A stretch of 64,000 nt of DNA, from NCBI RefSeq assembly GCF_041381155.1, contig NC_091135.1:7431620-7495619 (forward strand). Reading direction: 5' to 3'. Every line of letters starts with the position of its first letter. The stretch's first letter is position 1. The translations under genes and the position numbers were made by a program. The notes beneath the pieces are model-generated. The model ran no database searches. It saw only the letters and a list, made by a program, of their open reading frames with translations, and had not been told where the DNA came from. Below are positions 13,201 to 25,421 of the stretch, one piece after another. Source of the DNA: Argopecten irradians (Eukaryota > Mollusca > Bivalvia > Pectinida > Pectinidae).

Positions 13201-14208
13201 ATAGAGGTCAGTATTATTCTTGCGTGAACAAAATAAAAGCCATAACATTTATAACAATCACGTGCCCTTAACATTGCTTTTCTTCATTTTCAGTTGATGG
13301 TGTAGATGTACTTGGTGACGACAACTACAATACGTTAGGGATCCAGTTCATGAATGTGCTATATAATAAAAACTGCATGCTTTTGCCCGTCCCAGGGGAT
13401 TCTCCCCCGGGGTTAATGGTTGCTCTTAATTACGACCTTCTTGGCGTCCAACCGGAATCTTTCTTGATGAATGTCAGCGGAATAGGCTTGTTTTGTGACG
13501 ATATCCAGGAACGCCAAATTAAGGTAACATGAAATTATGTGCATAAACACCACTTGCTGTAAACGCACTTATTTTGGCGTTTAAAACTTTTTCGAAAGGA
13601 CTTTAACTTCATATGCATGTGATGTATTCCACAGTTCAAACTAATTACATCATGACAAAACGTTAAAACTAAGTAAATCGGTAGAAATTGTTATGTTCTA
13701 GTGCCAAGATGTCGGAGATTATATGATAAATGATGTGAAAACGCCATTCATAACGGCATCATTTCGTACTTTTATGATGTAAACTTATTGTCAATATTTC
13801 GGCTATATTTTGTAGTATATCTCACGAAGATGCATGCTAGAGAAACGCTGTCAGATACACTGCACACGTAGAATGACATTGAACCAATGATGTGAACGTT
13901 ATCGGATAACTACTTTGTTTTTACGTTACCACAAAATAACACTTCTTATCTTCAAATAATGTCGTTAGTTATACATTGTTTTTCTTCTTCAGGTTTACAC
14001 AACTAGTCACCTGAATAATTCGATGTGTAGCGATGACGTCAGATTTTGTCGTCGTCTTGACGTCATCAATGTCATCAACAGCTGGGTCACATGTTTATTC
14101 CATTGTAATTGTGTGGATGCTGTTCATTGCAGTGTTTTGCAGTTCATGTTTGTAAGTTCTATGCATACAGACTGGAGTCTCTGTGAAATTTCGGCTACAA
14201 ACACTTAA
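4287..14208 (+). CDS. Large secreted repeat protein, function unknown (11 exons)
   Basis: Joined exons: 4287-4619, 5876-6121, 6588-6885, 7371-7537, 8036-8452, 9636-9895, 10351-10570, 12163-12276, 12647-12773, 13294-13523, 13993-14208. All junctions have GT/AG and matching phases, giving 875 residues. The start MTKTRLFFFTFAACFAQS (second Met, base 4308) looks like a signal peptide. However, bases 4327-4358 also resemble a splice acceptor, so exon 1 could be internal. The product is rich in beta-strand-like alternation and N-x-S/T sites, with repeated phrases of the type PxxxIPGExYxLEVSIRF and PNDGVRIGSSITSELRL. These recall extracellular Ig/DUF11-type sandwich repeats; that is a resemblance, not an assignment. 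No transmembrane segment or enzyme motif is visible. A strong donor at 14152 allows another ending (see 14744-14812). It converges on the P450 gene. Confidence 0.72.
5284..5800. repeat. Probable interspersed repeat in intron 1
   Basis: This holds a block beginning taccccctgcaaaaagtt and then a gtccgtccgtctgtctg run. That kind of sequence is typical of dispersed repeats in invertebrate genomes. A partial relative of the hairpin at 6304-6392 (gtagtgatagtaaggatctg) lies at its left edge. No second long copy exists in the window, so boundaries are uncertain. Confidence 0.35.
6304..6392. repeat. Near-perfect hairpin MITE, AATCTGATTAAAAT family
   Basis: A left arm starting aatctgattaaaatacagat is repeated as its exact reverse complement ending in attttaatcagatt. 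The arms are about 26 bp and enclose about 30 bp. The same AATCTGATTAAAAT-type ends recur at 33.77-33.85 kb and 45.8-46.74 kb. It sits in intron 2 of the extracellular-protein gene. Confidence 0.75.
8503..8816 (+). mobile_element. MITE, TTTAAAGATGCTCC family, degenerate copy
   Basis: Internal blocks (aattaattgcttcccg, actatgcctatatgaaatg) and the right end (tgtcggcaacggaacatcttta) align with the intact copy at 47388-47771. The left end is eroded. It lies in the intron after the fifth exon of the extracellular-protein gene. Confidence 0.65.
10720..11062 (+). mobile_element. MITE, TTTAAAGATGCTCC family
   Basis: The left end tttaaagatgctccaccg and the right end tgtcagcggtggataataaa form imperfect inverted ends. 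The interior shares the gtgccacg, cggggtgcaattaatta and catataggacatagtg blocks with the copy at 47.4 kb, in the opposite internal order expected of an inverted copy or mixed orientation. It sits in an intron. Confidence 0.7.
11325..11650 (+). mobile_element. 519-bp retroposon family, 3' part
   Basis: This shares the ordered blocks of the intact copy: aacgtctataaaagtggcag, cagtataatgtgaccgg, gaagacacaacatgaatat, and the 3' end gttaataggacgttaatta followed by an aacaaacaaac tail. The beginning of the family is missing. It lies in the intron between exons 10351-10570 and 12163-12276. Confidence 0.8.
12867..12915. repeat. Imperfect palindrome centred on GCGATCGC
   Basis: The arms ggtatgacgt and acgtcatac, with atgtt/aacat further in, flank a central gcgatcgc. 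Two TGACGT half-sites face each other. It is intronic; it could be a small inverted repeat left by a mobile element, and no function is implied. Confidence 0.5.
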
Positions 14209-14743
14209 TGCCAATAACATTCACACTGTATTTTCCCTAGTGAATCGGTTTTCTGTTTAATGTCAAGTTATAGATATAAACTAATTGGAAATCCCCTGGA
14301 ATAGCATCATGACGTCCGTTTTACTTCACTTACATAGATCTTCAAATGTTTTTTTAGACACTTTTCAAAAAAGGCTACCTACCATACTTTTTTGTAAACA
14401 AAAAGAAAACTACGAATAATTTATTCACATGATTAATTGTGAAGGATGAAGAACAAACCCTCTTGATTTTATTCTTGCAAAATGCTTTTTATTAACTTAA
14501 AATATCAAAATATCTGTTCTCATTTTGATGTGTAGATTATCTCGACATTGTACACGGCACAGAATATCCAATCATAACCAATTTACCATCTGTTTATTGA
14601 AATAGATTGTTTTCAACAATTTATTAAAAGTTAATTATTCTCGTTTTATTTTACTTAATGTCATATTACATAAAATTATGTAATAAAACAAGTATTTGAA
14701 AGTATAATATGATGTGGTTCCTCGGTCAATATCATTTTTACAG

Positions 14744-14812
14744 TTCAACATCATAATCACCGACACAAAATTCCATATCATTCCGCAATCTAAACTGTTT
14801 TTGTTACCTTAG
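14744..14812 (+). CDS. Possible alternative last exon of the extracellular-protein gene
   Basis: If the strong donor at 14152 (TTT|GTAAGT) is used, the next phase-0 acceptor is tttttacag ending at 14743. It gives 22 further residues beginning FNIIITDTKF and then TAG. The alternating hydrophobic pattern suits the preceding QFMF strand. Reading through instead gives 18 residues and TAA at 14206-14208. Transcript data would decide between the two. Confidence 0.35.
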   Translation, partial: FNIIITDTKFHIIPQSKLFLLP

Positions 14813-15142
14813 ATAGAAAAAAAGATATGATCAAGCTGAAACACCTGTCAGTAAGAGTAAAAAATAAAGCTCAATGTATTCAATAAACATATTTAAAATC
14901 AATATATTTATATATATACAATGCAGGAACTATATGCGCAAATTTGTAATCACATTATACCATAAAGAGTTCTTTGTCATAATATGAGGTCAAAATATAC
15001 ATTACATATACAATGTAATTAATTAAAGTATTCACAATATCTATACCTAATTTAGATTAAAAAAATACACACAAAAATATATATTGAGATATGACGAGTA
15101 ACATGTACAACATTATTACGGATTTACTTGATGTGTCGTTTA

Positions 15143-15252
15143 TATATCCAATGTTTATGGCTGGTAACAATATACCCAATGTTTATGGCTGGTAACAATA
15201 TATCCAATGTTTATGGCTGGTAACAATATATCCAATGTTTATGGCTGGTAAC
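15143..15252. repeat. 28-bp tandem repeat, about four copies
   Basis: The unit ccaatgtttatggctggtaa with an intervening caatatat is repeated about four times almost perfectly. It lies just downstream of the P450 stop codon, in its likely 3' UTR. Confidence 0.9.
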
Positions 15253-15278
15253 ATCTGTTGTACTGCTAAATTGAACAT

Positions 15279-18200
15279 TTAGGTCCTCTTCTCGAATTTC
15301 AGGTACAATTCCAATGGATTGTTCCCCAACTTTGAAACTTGCACGGGGACCTGAAATTAGGGATACCTTTCTCATCAAATTGTTACATCATCTACTTAAA
15401 ATTATAATAATGAATTATTATGGTAGCAAAAATACAGCTTAGACCAACACGGTCACAACATTTTAGCGTTTGAGTGATTATTCGAATGTGAAATCAAAAT
15501 CTGATCCTCCGTAAGAATAAGCGGTTTTTCCCCTTAATCAAATCTATGCGTTGCAAAATGCTGATGAAAAATCTGTGTTTGCATCAGAAATTTGATGTGT
15601 TTAAAAGGTTTAGAAAGAAGTCTAAAACCAAATATGATCAACCGCAAAAATGAACCTCTAAAATAACAAAAAACAAACATACAAATACATTTACCTTTGT
15701 TTTCGGGCTTTTCACTGGGCGGTACTTCTGTAAGATTCTTACAATCGAGATATGCAGTTCGAGAAGAGCAAGTCTCATACCAACACAGTTACGAGGCCCT
15801 GCTCCGAACGGCATGAAGACAAATGGGTCCCTATTAGCTTTCGCCTCAGCCGTAAATCTGGGAAAGAAAAAAAAATAAAAGTAGAGTTAAGACATTTTCA
15901 GCTCTCGACCGAAGACTTCATCTGGAAAACGTCCTCTGATGGGTGTTGATCGTGCTTAGGGTATAGAAAAGAAGTATTTGAAATATGAAAAATAACCTAT
16001 ATTGAACCTATGCCATAACGAAATGTTGGTTTTTCGAGAGGTGTCTTAGATAGTAGTCTAAACAAGGTTTTCTCCGTGGAAGAAAGTCATAATTAGGTCA
16101 CCTTGTTCACAATCCTTGCGTAAGCTTATATAGGAAGTTTTGACATTAAAAGCTAGACGGCCGATTCAACCGTTGTCATGTGACCGGATGTATGATGTGC
16201 AGTATTTACAGTATGTTGAATTAACACAACATGGTACGTGTACTTAATCCATATTACCAGGAAACATGTTTTGGAGGCACCCGTCTCTAAAATACACAGA
16301 CATGCAATTTTTGAAACTAAGACTATACGTTACTTTAACTATTCAATAATTGATTAACTTGTCATTCGAGTTACGTGATAATTTTGGCATTGACGCACAT
16401 CTCATACATTTAATAAACAAGAACATAAAAATCTCAGCGAAGAATGACTATTACAATAAATGTAAGCGGGATTCATCTATAAATATAACATACAAGTATA
16501 TTGGCTTTTCAAATACAGTGACTTGACCACACGTTATCCACAGAAAGAAACAATTATATCTTAAGGACTTCTTTATTCGAAGGCGGCATTATTTTATTAA
16601 CCAAAAAACCCATATCATCTCACCTTTCCGGGTCAAACTTTTCCGGTTCTGGCCAGTACTCTGGGTCCATGTGAATGGCTCCCACAGGTATATTGATAAT
16701 CATCCCTTTAGGGATTTTGATATTTCCTACGGTGACGTCATCGGTTGCTTGGCGATCAATCCTACATATGAGATGGATGCCATAAATGTAAAATTAATCA
16801 TCATATTTTTCAGTCATCTTTTCTTCCATTTTAATATCCCATTGCAACAAATTCAATGATTAATACTATTCGATATGTGTTTACTACAAAACCAAATTTT
16901 CAAAAAATATATAGATCATATATTTGAACAACACATTTCCGCGGAATAATGATATGACGGGGGAAATGTACCGACGAATTCAGGAGACGTTCGTAAATTG
17001 ATTATTTCATATTAATTTAGGTATCTTTTTTGGATAAAGTGGGATTGATATGAACAGTGTAATCAGTGAAATTGTACCTGGGTGCTGCAGGGAACAGCCG
17101 CATAGTCTCATTGATGCACATTTCCAGGTAAGACAGACTAGTGACGTTCTCATAGTTAGGAGTTGCCTGGAATTCAAAGAACGAATGTATCGTACATTAT
17201 TCTCAGGAGAAAGTGAATCTTGGGCATATACAATATAAATGTGAATCAGTTTACCTTTAGTGTTGGTGTGTGCTAGAGATCAACGTAAAACGTACATGAA
17301 TATTCTAATATCTAGAATTTTGCTGCAATATGATTGTAACAAAATTTACGATAACGCACGCCGAGAATGATTTTAAATGTGGTAGGAAAAGGGCCGATTT
17401 TATGACTAGGTTTAAAGCCACATATATCACTTTATCATTGGTATCACTTTGATCTCGTGCTTCCTGCGTGGTATACATTATCTCATATTCTCGTCAAGGC
17501 ATTGATAGAGGTTAATACATTAACGGTAGTAACTAGTGCATTGGATCAGGCCTAGGGCTCCATAGCAGAGCATGTGTATCTGTATACAAACCTTACACAA
17601 TTTGGTAAGCTTAATTTTGATATGTGTTGAAATCAAACAAAAACATACCGTTAAGATGTGTGTACGAAAATTTAAAGAAAAATGTACTTGCAGTTCATTA
17701 AAATTTGAACGTATATCTATGCAACATAAGTTCTCGGTCGATCAGTATGTATGAGCGACATTTTATGAAGTATATGGTAATGGATTTTTTAACATGATAA
17801 GGTTATCTTGTTTAAAAAAATTATCAAAATATCCAATCAACAATGTAATGCCAAGATCTTCAAAAAATGATACACAAACATACTTTGGCTATTTATAAAG
17901 TAATTATTATCATTTTGTTTTTGAGGTCTAAAAGTATGCATGCATTATTTCGAAATATTTAAATACTTTCCATATAATCATATTTTTCAGATAATTCCAT
18001 ATACAGTAAATGATAAACGAAAGTGGACCAGACATGTTGGTTACACTTGTGTGTCTATACCTACCCCACCAATCTTGTCATCTATTTCCTGTAGGAGTTT
18101 TTCACACACTTCCGGGTAAATGGCCAAGTGGTACATAACAAAACTAATGGTGTTGGAGGTCGTGTCGTATCCGGCAACAAAAAACAGCGTGGCCTGGCCA

Positions 18201-21200
18201 GTTATCTCATCTTGCGTCAATGCTAAAACATGAAAAAACGATTAATATCATACATTCTGTATTTTGTTGGCACGTGCTTGTTTAAATGAAATACTTGTTA
18301 ACATCAAAGTCTGTTAACAGGTTATAGTTTTAATGCTAGACGAGTGATATCAAAACAACGATAACATTACAGCTTTTACCTTAACACAAATAGGACAATG
18401 ACATACACAGTATATCGTACATAATACCAGTGTGAAATTTGAAAATAAGAGTTCAAAGGTTATTGTTAATTAAATATAGGATCATTTGCCCGACAACTTA
18501 CAGTTTCAGTATCACATTTCTGGGTAAGTTAATTCATAACTTACATGCATCTATAGTATAGTAAGATATTGGTTGTTTCGTATTTGGCCTTGAAATGGCG
18601 CCAGCTACTACATAATGCATAATTTTGGTCATTCAGAGCAAATGAACATGATTAACCTACGCTTAAAATCTTAAGGCGAAAGAACTGTTAAAATGGTGTA
18701 TTTTAAATACGTTATTGCACGCAATATCTATCGAAATTATTGGTTTTGATTTTATTTTATCAACACCTTGGCAAGGTCAAAAGCGTATTTTATTTCTTGA
18801 AAACCCAATTATATAGCTTTGAAAGAAATGTTGGGACTCGTCTATCTAAAAGACTAAATTATGTAAGGTGTAAAAACAATATCAAAGTTGACACAAGATG
18901 AATAGGCGTTTATGATACAGTTTTATCTCCGTATATATATTTACTTACTCTTCCGTGTCCAAGTAGACACAGCATCACCCGATTCCTGTTCTTCCTCCGC
19001 TGTCTTCGTGTCATCTCCTCTGTCATGATGAGCTAGTATCCCCAGAAAATCATTATATTTCTGTCCAAAAAATTATATTAGTATACATGTATTATCATCA
19101 AGTCATGAACATCTTATAAAAAAACATCAGTTTTGTATACATATACATAATAAGATGTATCTCTTCTGTACATATACTCTACATTCTCACGTACACGATA
19201 TTTATCTAAAGATGATATTATAAGATATATTTCAATGTCTTAAACATATTTGCGAATACATCAATTCGTTATCAATGTTTCTTACTGTACTGACAATCGT
19301 CATATATAAAGGACACAATTACTTGCAAAATATTAGAATTCTAATTCAAGCTATCTCTGCAACATTATGAATGCATATCCATAGAGCATGTTCTGAATAA
19401 TCCAATGCTTTATATTGTTTATTGTCCTTCTAATGAAAAAGTATTACTTTATATTTTTATATTTTTTTTTAATCTTTACTTTTCTTTTGATATCTCTTTC
19501 AGTCATGGAAGTCCTTGTTAAATGAAATGCATGCATAGGCGTTACCACAATACATAATTGCAAAATTACATAACAATATACAAGAAGACACAATACAACT
19601 ATACTGCAGTCTCCCAAAACACGCACCGCGTACTTCATACACACTATAGCTACACCCCGCATACATGGGAGGCCGTCCTTACATGACCCTGGCTATTAAT
19701 AGGACGTTCATTGATAAAAAGGATAAACAAATGTATATACATTGGCACACATATTGGAGGTCAATGGGGATATGAACTGTTTTTCATAATTTGTGTGCTA
19801 TAAACAGTGTGCAACACTAGTTCAGAATATTTCGATATCTTAGGGCTATATATTTCTAGTGTTGATGACAAGTCTGATTAACCGTTGTCTAATGTTTTTA
19901 CAAACTAATATCATCATCATCATCATCAGATAAAACATTCACTAGAGAAAAAATATTTTGTTTTAAAATGAAACATACTATTTAAAAAACAAATTTACTG
20001 TTATTGGAAGTACAATCATATTTGGTTTGGATTCGTTTGTTACATTGACAGCCGCTTATTAGCAGCCTAAATTTTAATTCGGCCTCCCATCTATGCAATG
20101 TGTTACGGCATGAAAATGTATTATGTTTTTGGTAATGGTGCAGGTGTAATCGTGTTGTGTCACCGTGTAATAGTGTATAAGTTTCATCTTACACTATGTA
20201 TTTATTTGCCATCTAAACGTGGTTCATTTTAGAGTATTCTCCAATTTAAAGAACACTTAATGTTGTGGGTATTTATCTATATAATGGTATAACAAAGCGA
20301 TTTATCAGTGACCCTTGTCATTTACATACCCCAGGCGACTCTCGTCTTTCCTTTAAAGCTTTGTCAGTGACACGGCCGAAGAATGTTAACGCCGGTTTTA
20401 TTTTTGTCAGCGAGATTCCAAGAAAGTTGCACAAGTGCAGAATCCACGAACAGAATGGCATAAAGACTGAAAAAGTACGACATTAAGGGTTATTTTCATA
20501 TATTTACAGTCAGTGGTGAATTGATAGTATATTTGATTTCAACCAAAAGCTACTAACTTTATTTCTAAATGCATTAAGTCTGTCACGCGCGATTTGGTTT
20601 CACTAGGATGAATATATGCTGGTCGGTTAGTATTTTCAGTTGTGATCGTACGATCAAGGAACATGTATCAAAATAGGTTTGTACGGCCACTTTGTTAATA
20701 TTATTCCCGCATCTCTTTGATAGATACATTATGAGATATGGAAACTCTCTAAGACTGACGAAGTGACTGGCTTTGATTGTAGATATTAAATTACATCAGT
20801 ACTGATGCATTATGGGAATGAAATACATTGGTTCGAAAAGCCATCTTTGAATGTTGTTTGTCTATAGTTACTTCCGTGCGTATGATAGATATGCAATGTA
20901 CAGTTTTGCACATTCTGATGATGTCATCATCGCATGTTTACCTATTGTGTCAGCAACGCCGTGTTTTTCGCTACATCGTTACATCCTTTCCTATATATAT
21001 GCAACATGTTTTTATTTGTTTTGTTGCATGTTATTGGATAAGTTTAAGCCGTACAGTACTTGTATTACGACAAGCCATTGTATCCAGCTCATAAGCCCTG
21101 TTCTCTGTTATCTATGGCGATTGCCGAGACAGCTTTACACTACCTAAGTTTTGTGTTTCATACTGATGAAAGTGAATCCTACAGTCGTAGTATTCATGTT

Positions 21201-24200
21201 TAGTAGATATATGTAGAGTTTATTGATGTGACTGAAACAACGATAAAGCTAATCTTAGAGCCGGTAAGTTTACAGTACAATAAACCTAGCCTGTTTGTAC
21301 ATGTTCCTCATCCGATTCGATTGAAAAACTTGCGGGTACAATTTGTTGGGATTTCATCCCGTGATATTCGTGGTTTTACTGAAATCTACAAAATCAAAAC
21401 ACTAGCGAAGTATTTCTAATTTTACTGTTGTTATGCGACATGTTCATCTCCTGGCAATTGGGTACCCTATCCAAACTGGTTCCGGTCGTAAACGATTATA
21501 CTACAGTGAATTCCCCCTTAAACCTATCAATAAATACTGTAGACCTAGCCATTTATTCGATCGCTTTTTCACGTTTTATACGTGTATTAGAAATTTACTT
21601 ACAAACTATAACTATGAAAACAGCGACTGAGCTAGAATCGGTAAACATGCGAGCATGTTTCGTGAAAGGATCGTCAGGATTGTTCTGGCTATCCACATCA
21701 AGACCAAACGCTGTACTGGCGATCACGTCCATCGTGTAGCCTCCGATGAACCTGGAGGGTAAAAATATTAACTCAGTACAGGACCATTAGGCTAACCATA
21801 AAGTTTGATATACCGTATTTGCCGTAATTAGCGCCCAGGGAGCTTAAATAATTGTAACAAAGTGAGGGGCGCTTATCAATGAACCAAAATGTAAGTTGTG
21901 GAAGAAAAAAGTCAGCCATTTTTTTCAATTTTTCTGTACTCATGGTACTTTAATCTGTTGTAATAAACATGTCTATGCCTTTTATCCTCTCAGGTGCATT
22001 ATTATGTCCATGTTATATGATATGCAATGCTTGAGGCATCGTATGTTGTAAAACATTGTTAAAGCCATGGGATGGGAATGTTTATACAATTTCAGCTCTT
22101 CTCCCGAAAAGAGGAGGGACGCTAATTACGGCGAATACGGTAATTAATGTAATGTTTACTTTTTTATTATTAAGTATTCATTTATTTCCATTTTCCTTGG
22201 GGTGTGTTTACACTTACATTAATTGTACTTTAATCTCGATGATCGTTGGTTAGTTGTAATTTAACGACCGTCATTCTCATAAACAATATGAATGAAGGTT
22301 TTATAATTCGATTTTACTCGTGCATAGTGATGCAGACACCCCAACCATGATGGATGCCTATTGTACAAGAGAACTGATTGATTTTTTTTTCATTTATTTA
22401 TTGTTCTTACTTCTTTATGTCGATATCTTCGTCGTCTTTTATCTTTGTATCTATATGTTGCATCAATTTGTCGGCGGCATCGTTTATAAGTGGTGTCATC
22501 TGCAGAAATGAAAATAATAAGTGATAATTGTAATGGATGACCATTACAGAAATCCACAAAAGCCACAGTCGTATTTCAATTTCCAAATATTTCATTGACA
22601 AAGAGATGTTAGTGTCAGTTGGATTAGACATCAGGCGTAGCCTATCTTGGTCTTCTGCCGATATTGGTGGTACAAACAAATAATTATATAAAACATATAT
22701 ACATGGTGAGGTTAATGAAAATAAGGGGCGGTAACTCCTAGATGAGAAATTTATGATTATATTTCACAGTTGTATCATTACATTCAGTATCCTTGAAAAC
22801 CCATATATACCAACTTTTTTTTTTTTTAAATATATCAGGTCGCGATTCTTTCATGCCCAGCTCAGAGGGCGCTATTGTCTCATAGAATTGTCGAGATATT
22901 ATTGGTTACATTAATTAAGTATTATTCTAATAACTAATATGACTACTTACCTGTCGTAATTTTTTGCCACTGAATGTTGGGGAGACTGTACTCCGTACAA
23001 ATCGCCAATGGTCATCTCGTATCTGTGTTAACATGGACGATGTGATTGGATCGGCGCTCGTCTTAAATGTGTCCTGTTGATAAAAATAAATAAATAAAAC
23101 TATCATGTTATTCTTAGACATGCAGATACAGTGTGTGCCGACTCAATGTCTGATCCCATTGGACTGTGGACATATGTCCGCGTGTTGTTTTTATTTAATG
23201 TTTAATACTAATCTGTTTGAACTTATTCATCTCAGGACTAAAACAATATTTGATAACATTTCAGATTTTCAGAAGTTGAATGTGATTTTGCGTTGAATTT
23301 CAAAAATGTACAATGTCATACAATTGCTTCCAACATTTTATTATACAAACATAACTATTTCCTTTTATCTCACCCTTCTGTTGACGAAATGTTTGAAATC
23401 CTTCACGAGTATATCCTTCAGCAGTTTTGGGTCAGCAATGTACAGAGCCGGTATATAGGTCTCGTACATTCTGGAACACATTGGTACATATACTTCTCTG
23501 TGTTATTACAAATGACATATTTTTCTGCGTTATTACGAATGGCATATACTTATCTGCTTAATTACGAATTCTTTTACATGCAATATACTTCATATCCTAA
23601 CCAATGCTGTGCTTTAATAACAAAACCGTCACTAGCGTAAACAATGGTGTTGTATTTACAGCAGGTTTCAAAGAATGCATTGTAAATTTAAGGATGGATG
23701 GTAGTATGTTAGGAACCGTATATCGATTTATTTTTAGTTTAATGTCCCAAAGTCATTGTCATTTAAGGACGTGTCAGGTTCACGTGTTGGTGGAGGAAAG
23801 CCGGGCCAAGATACTCGGAAAAAACTACCGACCAGCGGTCAATACCTGACAACTGTCCCACATAGGATTTGAACTAGCAACCCAGATGTAGAAGGCTTGT
23901 GGTAACATGTCGGGTATCTTAACCACTCGGTAACCGCGGTACCGAAGCTATATCGCAAAGTGTATCTGGTCTGAAAATATTCTTGATGTGCTGAAAATAC
24001 TATTGAAAGAGTTACAATTTTGACTTACCCGAATACTTTGCCATATTTGCGGTACATATTCAGTTCGGTTTTTACAATACCCTGAAATATAAAACAGTGA
24101 AGCAAAGACAATGCTTAGGAAGAAAAAGTGTTTCCTTTTAACTGGGTTAGGTAGACGTATATATTATTGGATATAAGAAGTGCTAAACAAACCTTACTAC

Positions 24201-25389
24201 CTATTACCGTAAAAACAGTAATCATAAACTGCAATTTAACATAATTTCGCGTAATTCACGTCCAAAAACAAAATCGCGCGAAAAACAATCAGGTACAGGT
24301 ACAATAGACCATCGTTTTAACTGTTTATCGTGAAATCAAACCGACATGAAAAAGTTGTTTGGCAGTAATTATCTCAATACTAGTAGTACGACGTCCGCAC
24401 CTGCATTATCGAATCATTGTGCTGTTATGGGTTTTTTCTCGAAAATTTGTGTATACCTACATCATCTATGAACATCTTCATGTTTCCGAAGATTGGATGC
24501 GGCTTTGGGCCGTCTATTCCCATCTTTCTGAACGTGTCATGGTTCCAGGACATATACCTATAATTGATTACAGGATATTGTCATGTAATTATGTCAATAT
24601 GAAACACCAGGCAACCTTTAAAATAATACCACGATATTCCTATAGTTAGGAAGGGGAATTTATTATATTAATTTTATATAGACGTGGAAGATAATTAACA
24701 AAAGTTGACAAATAAATAAACCGACAATAACGCATGCATTACTAAATACATGTACTGATTTTTTTTAATATTAGCCTATTTCACTTTCATCAAGTCTCCG
24801 CAAATATCCTCACTCACTCGAACATATCAGCAAGTTATAATTATTAAATAATAAAACCATGGAAGCATGGTTAAAAACTTATTTCACCACCACATGTATT
24901 TCGAAAGCTGATCTTCACAAGCTTCTTGACCTTTACCCTGAGCAACGTTAGAAAACAGTATCAAAGCAAAGTTAACGTTGTATCAACAGAGTCATTTAAG
25001 GACGGCCTTCCGTGTGTACAATGGGATGTGGTGTGTAGATGCCTGTATATCCTGGGGAGCTGTGGTATATTCAGGTTGTTTCTTCTTAAGAGAGAAATTC
25101 TTACTCTTTTTATAAAGTTATCTTACTCAAGCATTTCCCATCCCGCCATATTATCCTAACAAATTACAAGCCAGTCGTCCCATTCCCTTTATTCTGTATA
25201 ACCTAGAGCCAACTGAAGACCAAACGCGATGCTGTGTCAAGGAAGACGTTAGGAAGACGAAAGTCGGTTAGGAAGAAGATGAAGAAATGATAATATCCTA
25301 TTTAGTCACTTACTTTATGCGAACATGCAATAGGGCCAGTAGATACAATTCTAGCGCCATGAACCCAAACAAGATAGGATGTTTATTGC

Positions 25390-25421
<32 letters not shown>

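Noticed and set aside
15279-15353. Alternative P450 C-terminus reading GPRASFKVGEQSIGIVPEI
   Set aside because: It is in the wrong phase for the preceding exon. The phase-0 reading VPVQVSKLG...KFEKRT matches the CYP3 C-terminus and ends in a stop at 15279.
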